Shown: positions 1-5,482 of the stretch, piece after piece
How positions within the stretch are numbered: the stretch's first letter is position 1
Layout: the number at the start of each line of letters is the position of its first letter
Program-made: the position numbers and the translations under genes
The notes under the pieces: generated by a model
Database searches by the model: none
Told to the model about the DNA's origin: nothing
Seen by the model: only the letters and a program-made list of their open reading frames with translations
NCBI GenBank assembly: GCA_035544635.1
Contig: DATKDQ010000411.1
Location: forward strand, 1 to 5,711
Direction: 5' to 3'
Origin: DATAFT01 sp035544635
Lineage (GTDB): Bacteria > Acidobacteriota > Thermoanaerobaculia > Multivoradales > Multivoraceae
Length of the DNA: 5,711 nucleotides

Positions 1-822
1 CATGTTGACGCCGGGCATCATCACGTACTCGAACGTGATCCTGCGCCGGCGCTCGACGGTGTAGCGCCGCGCGGCTTCGAGCAGCTCCGGCAGCGGGTGC
101 CGGACCGTGATCGGCATGATCTGCGCCCGCAGCTCGGGGTCGGGATGATTGAGCGAGATCGCCAGGTTGAAGGGCTGGCGCTCGGCGGTGAAGCGCACGA
201 CGCCCGGCGTGATCCCGGCGGTCGAGATCGTGATGTGGCGCGCTCCGATCGACGCACCCTCGGGATGGTGCAGCAGGTGGGCGGCGGCCAGCACCCGATC
301 GTAGTTGTGGAACGGCTCCCCCATGCCCATGAAGACCACGTTGGACGCGCGCTCGCCGCGCAGCCGCTCGAGCGCGTACACCTGATCGACGATCTGCCAC
401 GGCTCGAGGTTGCCGCGGAACTCGAGCGCGGCGGTCGCGCAGAACGTGCAGTCGAGCGAGCAGCCGACCTGCGAGGAGACGCACACCGTCCGGCGGCCGC
501 CTCCGGGGATCCAAACCGCCTCGATCTCGCGCGCCCCCGCCGCCGGCCGGTTCCGCGCCGAGGCGCCGCAGGCCAGGATCACCTTCTCCGTGCCGTCTCC
601 GCCGCGGGCGCGCTCGACCACCTCGAGCGTCGCCGCTGCCCCGGCCTCCTGCAGCGCCGCGCGCAGCCGGCGCGGCACCTCGCTCCACTCGTCGAGGTCG
701 CGCGCGCGATGGCGGTGGATGCGCTGGAAAACCTGCGTCGCACGGTAGCGCGGCTCGCCGAGCTGCGACAGAAAGCCCTCGAGCTCGGCGGGCGGCATGC
801 CGCGCACGTTGATCGAAGCCAT
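1..822 (-). CDS. rlmN: Dual-specificity RNA methyltransferase RlmN (23S rRNA A2503 / tRNA A37), partial, 3' end beyond window
   Basis: Radical-SAM methyltransferase that makes 2-methyladenosine at 23S rRNA A2503 and, in characterised homologues, at A37 of some tRNAs, acting in the cytosol. My translation gives 274 codons with no stop. The N-terminus (residues 9-60, with LGEPRYRATQVFQRIH) matches the RlmN accessory domain. The [4Fe-4S]/SAM motif is CSLDCTFCAT, with cysteines 121, 125 and 128. C114, in CVSSQVGC, aligns with the catalytic Cys118 of E. coli RlmN. MGMGEP (165-170), ISTAGI (199-204), LAISLNHPDPELR (220-232) and ITFEYVMMPGVN (262-273) are family signatures. Family members are usually about 350-385 residues, so roughly the last quarter, including the second catalytic Cys (Cys355 in E. 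coli), is off the edge. The ATG at 822 suits the family N-terminus but has no convincing SD; an in-frame GTG two codons upstream (828) is an alternative. A short insertion-like stretch (residues 86-97) precedes the core. It lies 94 bp after the ATPase gene and is probably an independent housekeeping gene. Identification is firm; the exact start is not. Confidence 0.95.
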   Translation of the reverse strand, partial: MASINVRGMPPAELEGFLSQLGEPRYRATQVFQRIHRHRARDLDEWSEVPRRLRAALQEAGAAATLEVVERARGGDGTEKVILACGASARNRPAAGAREIEAVWIPGGGRRTVCVSSQVGCSLDCTFCATAALEFRGNLEPWQIVDQVYALERLRGERASNVVFMGMGEPFHNYDRVLAAAHLLHHPEGASIGARHITISTAGITPGVVRFTAERQPFNLAISLNHPDPELRAQIMPITVRHPLPELLEAARRYTVERRRRITFEYVMMPGVNM

Positions 823-835
823 CGACACGCCATGG

Positions 836-841
836 ATTATC
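836..841 (-). promoter_or_regulatory. Possible -10 element (GATAAT) just upstream of rlmN
   Basis: Read on the minus strand, GATAAT differs from the sigma-70 -10 consensus TATAAT by one base and is a rare AT-rich island in this GC-rich window. It ends 13 nt before the rlmN ATG (822) and 7 nt before an in-frame GTG (828). A transcript starting from it would have almost no leader, which agrees with the missing SD. I see no matching -35 hexamer about 17 nt upstream, so this is a weak call that rests on one hexamer. Confidence 0.25.
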
Positions 842-848
842 GCAAAGG

Positions 849-861
849 GCCGCCGGGCGGC
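849..861 (-). terminator. GC-rich hairpin between the ATPase gene and rlmN, possible weak terminator
   Basis: The arms GCCGCC (849-854) and GGCGGC (856-861) are perfect reverse complements separated by one base; a realistic hairpin would have about 5 bp and a 3-nt loop. On the minus strand it is followed by CCCTTTGC, so the T run is only three bases. It starts about 55 nt after the ATPase stop and lies upstream of rlmN. It could attenuate read-through from the ATPase cluster, but a GC-only hairpin in such DNA can also arise by chance. Confidence 0.2.
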
Positions 862-879
862 TGGCGCGCGGGCACTTGC

Positions 880-895
880 GAGCCGGTACCGGTTC
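880..895. promoter_or_regulatory. Near-perfect palindrome centred on CCGGTACCGG
   Basis: The core CCGGTACCGG (883-892) is a perfect 10-bp palindrome. Extension to 880-895 stays symmetric except for one pair (882/893). It lies in the 94-bp gap between the ATPase stop and the rlmN start, upstream of the possible -10. It could be a protein-binding site or simply chance; no known operator is recognised. The rest of the gap holds nothing else I can support. Confidence 0.2.
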
Positions 896-916
896 CTGAA
901 CGGTGCCTGCGGGCGC

Positions 917-3526
917 CTAACGCGCCGGGGCCGCATCCGCCTCGAACAGCGGCTCGGCGATCCCGCTCAGGCCGACGCGCCAGGGCGACCACACCAGGGT
1001 GAGGCTCTCGACCACGATGTCGCTCTTGCGCGGCGCGAGCTCCATCCGTTCGAGCCGGAGCGCGCCGGGGTCGAGCCCGCGCTCGATCCCGGCCACGTCG
1101 CGCAGGAGATCGCTCTCGAGCCGGGCCAGCTCGTCGCGAGCCGCCTCGAGACCCCGGCCGGCGCGCTCGACGTCGCCCTTCTCCCGAGAGGCGCGGCCGG
1201 CGCCGCGCAGCGTCGAGCGGGCGCGCGTGACGTTGCCGACGCTCGCCAGCTTGCGTCCGAAGATGGCGCCGGCGAGGGTGGCGCCGATCGAGATCGCGGT
1301 GTCGAGGCGCTCACGCCCGAGCTGCGACTGCTCCTGCCGGACACGCTCCTCGGCGCGGCGGACCTTCTCCTGGAGCGCGGCCAACCGGGGCGCATAGCGC
1401 CGCCGGAGCACCTCGACGTCCCGGTCGCGTCGCTCGTGGGCGACGTGGGCGGCGCGCGCTCGGAAGTCGCCCTCGCTCTCGCCGGGCTGCGAGCGCGCGC
1501 GCAGAGCCGCGCACTCGAAGAGCACCAGGCGCTGATCGCGGTAGAGCTCGGCCGCGAGCTGCCGCCGCCAGCCCGCCCAGCTCCTCGCGCGCAGCGCCTC
1601 GGCGGGCACCGGCTCGAATACGACGGGGGCGGCCGCGCCGTGCTGCGGTGGGACCGGGGCCAGCTCGCCGGCAGGAGGCGGAGCCGAGGCCGCGTCAACC
1701 CTCCCGTTGAGCCCCACCGGCTCTCGCGTCGCGCTCTCCAACGCGAGCGCGACGCCCGCGGCCACGGGCCGCCACTCCGGGACGGCGCCTTCACCGGACA
1801 GGACTGCCATCATCTGGCGCTCCTCCCAGTGGTCGATCGCGGCCGGCGCTTTGACGTAGTGCAGTCGCGCGCGCGCGTGGAGCCGCGGACGGTAGACCAG
1901 ACGACCGCCGTCGCCGGCGGCGCGCGCGGGCGCCAGGAAGCGCTCCTCGACCTCGGGCGGCAGGTGGGGTCGCGAGCCGGCTCCCAGCGCCGCGGCCTCC
2001 AAAGCCGGCGGCCCGGCGCCGGCTGCGGCTCGCGGGGCCCGGCTCGCGGCCGCCACCTCCTCCTCCGCGCCGGCGGACAGACCGGCCGCTGTATCGGCGC
2101 CTCGCCGGTCCGCCATCAAGCGCTGAATCTGGTCGCGCGTGAGCGGGCCGCGCAGATACGACATCGCCCACCGGGTGTGAAAGAGGACCGGCGCGTCCTC
2201 ATGCACGTTGTGCGCGAGGAACACCCGGCCCGGCAGCCCGGCCAGCACCCGCTCCACTCTCCGCCCCTCGAACAGGGCGCCGCTCGAGGCGGCGGCGCCC
2301 TCGAGCCCCTCCACCACGCGCATCTTGTCGCGCTCGGTCTGGAGCCGGCCGAGAAACCAGGTGCCGGCGTTGGCGAGGCCCTTGTAGTCGAGGTCGGCGG
2401 GGTTCTGGGTGGCGAGCACGACGCCCAGGCCCGACGCCCGCGCCTGCTTCAGCAGAGTGAGCATCGGCTTCTTCGAGGGCGGTGCGGCGATGGGCGGGAA
2501 GAAGCCGAAGATCTCGTCCATGTAGAGCAGCGCGCGCAGGCTCGAGGTGCCCGACTGCGAGCGCACCCAGGCCAGCATCTCGTTGAGCAGCGTGGTGACG
2601 AAGAACATGCGCTCGCCGTCGCCGAGGTGCGCGAGCGAAACGATCGCGATCCGCGGCCGGCCGTCGGTGCCGTGCAGCAGGCGTCCGATGTCGAGCGGCT
2701 CGCCCTCCAGCCAGGCCGCCAGGCTCGGGGACGCGAGCAGATGGTTGCAGCGCATCGCCAGGTCGCGCCGCCTGGCCGCGGGCAGGAACGACTCGAGATC
2801 GAACACGCCGACGGTCGAGAAGGGCGGCGTCTGGATCTCGCGAATGAGCGAGGGGAGATCGAGCGCGCGGCCCGCGCTCCAGGCGTGCTCGACGATCTTC
2901 GCGAGCAGGATCGGCTCGGGCCGCAGCGGGTCGCTCTCGATCCCGAGCAGGGCCAGCAGGCCCGCCACGGTGCCCTCGATGCGCTCGGCGAGCGCCTCGC
3001 GATCGGAGGAGAGCTCCGGGGGCGGCGGCGTGAACGAGCGCAGCAGTCGCAGCGGCAGCCCCGCGGTCGAGCCCGGGGTGTAGATCGCGACGCCGGCGGC
3101 GGCGCGCAGCCTGGCGATGCGCGCTCCGTCCTGCCCCCACGCCGCCAGCCCCTCGCGCCAGAGGGTAGCCACCTGCGCGGCGTAGGCAGCCGGATCCAGC
3201 CCGCGGCGCCGCGCCTCGGCCGGGTCGATCCACGGCTCGAAGTCGCCGGGAGCGAGGTCGGGGAAGGTCAGGAGCAGGTTGCCCAGATCGCCCTTGGGGT
3301 CGATGGCGATGGCCGGGATGCCGTCGATCGCGGCCTCCTCGAGCAGCGACACGCAGAGCCCGGTCTTTCCACTCCCGGTCATACCGACGCAGACGGCGTG
3401 CGTCGTGAGGTCCTTCGAGTCGTAGAGGTAGGGCTCGGCGGTGACCGCCGAGGTGGCGGGGTCCCAGCGCCGGCCCAGGTAGAAGACGCCGAGCTTCTCG
3501 AAATCGGGCGGAGGAGCGTGGGTCAA
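917..3526 (-). CDS. HerA/DUF87-type P-loop ATPase (ATP-binding protein) with long coiled-coil C-terminal half
   Basis: This 869-residue protein belongs to the HerA/FtsK/VirB4-like branch of P-loop ATPases; relatives pump DNA or protein through hexameric rings using ATP. Seen: Walker A GMTGSGKT (48-55), DPKGD (76-80), Walker B ALLYMDEI (332-339), ATQNPADLDYKG (372-383) with the sensor-like Gln374, and LGRLQTERDK (392-401), whose Arg394 or Arg399 may be the arginine finger. The ATPase core therefore spans about 30-470. An Ala/Pro/Glu-rich linker (about 475-530 and 610-635) leads to a C-terminal half with charged coiled-coil-like segments (about 690-745 and 780-815) around a glycine-rich hydrophobic stretch (743-764), ending with an LVWSPWRVG motif. 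The start is TTG at 3526. A stop (TAG, 3551-3553) lies nine codons upstream in the same frame, a GGGAGAGG SD sits 6 nt before the TTG, and the next Met is inside Walker A. It is third in the cluster, 24 bp after the ADC-like gene. No NurA, SIR2 or other known HerA partner is adjacent, so its substrate is unknown. The ATPase class is firm; a role in DNA translocation is inferred from the family. Confidence 0.85.
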   Translation of the reverse strand: MTHAPPPDFEKLGVFYLGRRWDPATSAVTAEPYLYDSKDLTTHAVCVGMTGSGKTGLCVSLLEEAAIDGIPAIAIDPKGDLGNLLLTFPDLAPGDFEPWIDPAEARRRGLDPAAYAAQVATLWREGLAAWGQDGARIARLRAAAGVAIYTPGSTAGLPLRLLRSFTPPPPELSSDREALAERIEGTVAGLLALLGIESDPLRPEPILLAKIVEHAWSAGRALDLPSLIREIQTPPFSTVGVFDLESFLPAARRRDLAMRCNHLLASPSLAAWLEGEPLDIGRLLHGTDGRPRIAIVSLAHLGDGERMFFVTTLLNEMLAWVRSQSGTSSLRALLYMDEIFGFFPPIAAPPSKKPMLTLLKQARASGLGVVLATQNPADLDYKGLANAGTWFLGRLQTERDKMRVVEGLEGAAASSGALFEGRRVERVLAGLPGRVFLAHNVHEDAPVLFHTRWAMSYLRGPLTRDQIQRLMADRRGADTAAGLSAGAEEEVAAASRAPRAAAGAGPPALEAAALGAGSRPHLPPEVEERFLAPARAAGDGGRLVYRPRLHARARLHYVKAPAAIDHWEERQMMAVLSGEGAVPEWRPVAAGVALALESATREPVGLNGRVDAASAPPPAGELAPVPPQHGAAAPVVFEPVPAEALRARSWAGWRRQLAAELYRDQRLVLFECAALRARSQPGESEGDFRARAAHVAHERRDRDVEVLRRRYAPRLAALQEKVRRAEERVRQEQSQLGRERLDTAISIGATLAGAIFGRKLASVGNVTRARSTLRGAGRASREKGDVERAGRGLEAARDELARLESDLLRDVAGIERGLDPGALRLERMELAPRKSDIVVESLTLVWSPWRVGLSGIAEPLFEADAAPAR

Positions 3527-3532
3527 TTCGAG

Positions 3533-3540
3533 CCTCTCCC
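3533..3540 (-). promoter_or_regulatory. Shine-Dalgarno site for the TTG-started ATPase gene
   Basis: On the minus strand this reads GGGAGAGG, 6 nt before the TTG at 3526-3524. It is the main evidence for a TTG start and lies wholly in the 24-bp spacer after the ADC-like gene's stop. Confidence 0.7.
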
Positions 3541-3550
3541 GGGAGCGCCG

Positions 3551-4285
3551 CTACAGGCGCTCGGTGCCGTCGAAGGCCCACACCTCGGGCCGGCACAGGA
3601 AGCGCAGCTGCGGCAGCGTCATGCTGCCCGCGGTCGACGACGCCGAGATCGGGTAGGCCGGCTCGAGCTCGGCGACGCCCCATGCCTCGCCGTCGAAGAG
3701 GTCGACTCTGGGCTCGCCGCGCTCGGCGCGCTCGAGCGCGAAGGAGGGATCGACCTGAACCAGGCGCAGCCCGCGCGGCGTGCGCGCCAGATTCATGTTC
3801 GCCACGTACTGCACGTCGGCGGCCGCGAGCGGCTGGGGATCGCGAAGCCCGATCGCCAGCACGTCGCGACCGGAGACCGCCACCTCGGCGCGGACCTCGT
3901 CGTAGTAGCGGCGCAGCCGGATGGTGCCGAGCCGAGAGCGGAAGCCCCAGCCGGAGGCCAGCGCCTCGGCGGCGGCGGCGCTGTCGACCACCGCCTCCAC
4001 CAGATAGCCGCGCGGGCGCACGCCGCTCCGGCACTCGATCCTGGTCTGCGCCAGATGGAAGGCGCCCCACGGGCTCTCCCCCACTCGTTGGACCATCCAA
4101 CCGACCACGCCCGGAAGCGTCGGATGGAGCGCCGGCGGCAGCAGCTCCTCGGCGAGCCGGCTCTCGAACTCGCAGAGCACGTGGAGGGTCTGGACGTCGC
4201 CGAGCGGGGTTGCGGTCGCGCCGAAGTCCACCATCTCGGGGCAGCCCGCGGCGATCGCCTCCGGCTGGGCGCGTCCCTGGAGCAT
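3551..4285 (-). CDS. Acetoacetate-decarboxylase-like protein (ADC superfamily), probably lacking the catalytic lysine
   Basis: A 244-residue soluble protein, close to the usual 240-270 residues of acetoacetate decarboxylase (ADC). True ADC converts acetoacetate to acetone and CO2 through a Schiff base on a lysine; other superfamily members do aldol, dehydration or hydrolysis chemistry. Seen: LPPALHPTLPG (49-59) resembles the early ADC region, TRIECRSGVRPRGYLVEAVVD (81-101) the central strands, and GWGFRSRLGTIRL (112-124) the signature that in ADC reads GFPKKLA. In that alignment the Schiff-base Lys115 and neighbouring Lys116 of Clostridium acetobutylicum ADC become Ser117 and Arg118. DEVRAEVAVSGRDVL (129-143) continues the family pattern. 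The ATG overlaps the oxidoreductase stop (TGATG) and has a GGAGGG SD 6 nt upstream, which argues for translational coupling and a shared pathway. No signal peptide or membrane segment is seen. Superfamily assignment is by motif recognition only. The missing lysine makes acetoacetate decarboxylation unlikely, and the true reaction is unknown. Confidence 0.65.
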   Translation of the reverse strand: MLQGRAQPEAIAAGCPEMVDFGATATPLGDVQTLHVLCEFESRLAEELLPPALHPTLPGVVGWMVQRVGESPWGAFHLAQTRIECRSGVRPRGYLVEAVVDSAAAAEALASGWGFRSRLGTIRLRRYYDEVRAEVAVSGRDVLAIGLRDPQPLAAADVQYVANMNLARTPRGLRLVQVDPSFALERAERGEPRVDLFDGEAWGVAELEPAYPISASSTAGSMTLPQLRFLCRPEVWAFDGTERL

Positions 4286-5394
4286 CAGCGGCCCTCCGCC
4301 GTCGAGGGACGCGCGGCGGGTGCAAACCCGGGCATCACCTCGCGGGCGAACAGCCGCAGGCTGTCGAGCACCTGCTCCTGGCTCAGCACGTCGGAGACGT
4401 TGAGGATGAAGTTGATCTGGTCGACTCCGATCGACTCCCACTGCCGCGCCGCCGCGGTGATCTGCGCCGGGTTGCCGACGCAGATCCCCTCGGGCGCGCG
4501 CACCTCGTCGCCCGGGCCCCCGGACTCGCCGCGAGGTATGGGGTTGAGGTTGCCCAGCGTCTGGTAAGCGTTCGTGGGATAGGCCTCGCGCGTGAACAGG
4601 AGATGACTGTTGAGCAGACCGAACATGCCCATGAGCCGCATCCCGCTCTCGACTCCCGTGCGCGAATCCTGGTGGCAGTAGAGGAAGTTGTTGGTGGCGA
4701 CGCGGTCGTTCACCACGCCGCCCACCGGCTCGCACTGCCGCACGCGGCGATGGTACTCGCGGGTGCGCCTCTCCTGCTCGGCGTAGCTCACGGCCGCGAC
4801 GCCGAGGCAGCCGAGGCCGCGGTCGGCGGCGTCGAGCTCGGTGCCCGGGCTGGTCACCGTCACCCACATCGGCGGGTGCGGCCGCTGCAGGGGCTTGGGA
4901 AGCACGGCGCGCTCGGGCATCGAGAAGCAGGTGCCGTCCCACGACAGCCGCTCCTCCATCCACATCCTCGGCAGCACGCGCACATACTCGTCCCAGTCCT
5001 TCTTGGTCGAGTCGGGGTCGGCCTCGAAGCCGCCGAGCTCGGTCCAGGTCGAGGAGCGGGCGGTGCCGAGCTCGAGCCGGCCGCCGGAGAGGATGTCGAG
5101 CACGGCCGCGCGCTCGGCCACCCGGATCGGGTGGTTCATCTCCGGCACGCAGACCACGGCGCCGTGGCCGAGCCGGATGCGCCGGGTCTCGCGCGCCGCC
5201 GCGGTCAGGAACAGCTCGGGGGCCGAGCAGTGCGAGTACTCCTCGAGGAAGTGGTGCTCCACCGCCCATGCGGTGGCGAATCCGAGGGAGTCGGCGAGGC
5301 GGATCTGCTCGATCGCGTCCTCGTAGACTCGACGCTCCGCTTCGGGCGAGAACGGGCGCGGCACCGAGAGCTCGAAGAAGATGCCGAACTGCAT
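4285..5394 (-). CDS. Luciferase-like monooxygenase family (LLM class) flavin- or F420-dependent oxidoreductase
   Basis: A 369-residue cytosolic TIM-barrel oxidoreductase of the bacterial-luciferase superfamily. Members use FMNH2 with O2, or coenzyme F420, to oxidise or reduce small organic substrates. Seen: a barrel-start strand MQFGIFFELS (1-10); the loop WAVEHHFLEEYSH (43-55), with the conserved VEHHF and a cofactor-side His; IRLGHGAVVCVPEMNHPIRVAE (73-94), the superfamily's second signature; DILSGGRLELGTARS (100-114), the Gly-Arg strand-turn; RPHPPMWV (171-178); and the C-terminal ICVGNPAQITAAARQWESIG (304-323), followed by VDQINFIL. Length is typical. The ATG at 5394 is chosen because an AGGAGG sits 8 nt upstream and the family N-terminus begins there; the longer frame upstream encodes Gly/Ser-rich antisense of the neighbouring repeat gene. 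It is the first gene of the cluster, and its stop overlaps the next start. Cofactor and substrate cannot be decided from sequence. Family call is strong. Confidence 0.92.
   Translation of the reverse strand: MQFGIFFELSVPRPFSPEAERRVYEDAIEQIRLADSLGFATAWAVEHHFLEEYSHCSAPELFLTAAARETRRIRLGHGAVVCVPEMNHPIRVAERAAVLDILSGGRLELGTARSSTWTELGGFEADPDSTKKDWDEYVRVLPRMWMEERLSWDGTCFSMPERAVLPKPLQRPHPPMWVTVTSPGTELDAADRGLGCLGVAAVSYAEQERRTREYHRRVRQCEPVGGVVNDRVATNNFLYCHQDSRTGVESGMRLMGMFGLLNSHLLFTREAYPTNAYQTLGNLNPIPRGESGGPGDEVRAPEGICVGNPAQITAAARQWESIGVDQINFILNVSDVLSQEQVLDSLRLFAREVMPGFAPAARPSTAEGR
4292..4297 (-). promoter_or_regulatory. Shine-Dalgarno site of the ADC-like gene, inside the oxidoreductase coding end
   Basis: On the minus strand it reads GGAGGG, 6 nt before the ATG at 4285-4283. 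It lies within the last codons of the oxidoreductase gene. With the one-base stop/start overlap it supports coupled translation, and it marks the start against a longer in-frame opening upstream. Confidence 0.7.
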
Positions 5395-5402
5395 GCCGGA
5401 AG

Positions 5403-5408
5403 CCTCCT
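5403..5408 (-). promoter_or_regulatory. Strong Shine-Dalgarno site (AGGAGG) for the oxidoreductase gene
   Basis: A perfect anti-SD complement, 8 nt upstream of the ATG at 5394. It decides the start against the extended frame that continues upstream through the neighbouring gene. Confidence 0.8.
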
Positions 5409-5442
5409 GGTCGGACGCGGCCCGGAAGGTACCATGATCCGA

Positions 5443-5465
5443 GAGCCGGGGCCCGCCGCCGGCTC
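5443..5465 (+). promoter_or_regulatory. Inverted repeat in the presumed 5' leader of the repeat protein gene
   Basis: Arms GAGCCGG (5443-5449) and CCGGCTC (5459-5465) are perfect 7-bp reverse complements with a 9-nt loop. The hairpin would end 4 nt before the AAGGAG ribosome site, so it could modulate translation of the plus-strand gene or bind a regulator as DNA. It has no T tract. It could be chance in GC-rich DNA. Confidence 0.3.
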
Positions 5466-5469
5466 CGAG

Positions 5470-5475
5470 AAGGAG
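5470..5475 (+). promoter_or_regulatory. Shine-Dalgarno site (AAGGAG) of the repeat protein gene
   Basis: It lies 7 nt before the ATG at 5483 and is the chief evidence that the short open frame at the right edge is a real gene start on the plus strand. Confidence 0.75.
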
Positions 5476-5482
5476 AACGACG

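Larger units (their letters stand above)
5395..5482. promoter_or_regulatory. Divergent intergenic region, presumed to hold both promoters
   Basis: This 88-bp gap separates the minus-strand oxidoreductase cluster from the plus-strand repeat protein gene, so both promoters should lie in it or nearby. The only relatively AT-containing patch is around GGTACCATGATCC (about 5429-5441). TACCAT at 5430-5435 is a poor -10 candidate for the plus gene, and no -35 partner is clear. No operator or riboswitch is recognised. Confidence 0.4.

Noticed and set aside
1..822. Cfr-type antibiotic-resistance methyltransferase instead of RlmN
   Set aside because: The N-terminal domain and motif wording (CVSSQVGC, FMGMGEP, ITFEYVMMPGVN) read as ordinary RlmN, and there is no mobile-element context; the C-terminus needed for a final distinction is missing.
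912..926. 5-bp inverted repeat around the ATPase stop codon as a terminator
   Set aside because: The stem is too short and has no T tract; this is expected by chance at this GC content.
97..1002. A 301-codon plus-strand frame over rlmN
   Set aside because: It is antisense to the unmistakable rlmN coding sequence, and its product is Arg-rich without recognisable motifs.
917..3526. HerA-based antiphage defence system or HerA-NurA repair pair
   Set aside because: No NurA, SIR2, nuclease or other known effector gene is adjacent; neighbours are metabolic-type enzymes and rlmN.
2199..4325. A 708-codon minus-strand frame overlapping the ATPase and ADC-like genes
   Set aside because: It is a different frame of the same strand, Arg/Ala-rich, with no motifs, while the other frame carries Walker A/B and ADC signatures.
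797..4567. A 1256-codon open frame on the plus strand, antisense to rlmN's start, the ATPase, the ADC-like gene and part of the oxidoreductase
   Set aside because: Its translation is low-complexity Arg/Ala/Gly/Leu-rich with no domain, while the opposite strand holds clear motif-bearing proteins. In very GC-rich DNA, stop codons are scarce in antisense frames, and the ATPase and ADC-like genes share a frame, which lengthens the shadow.
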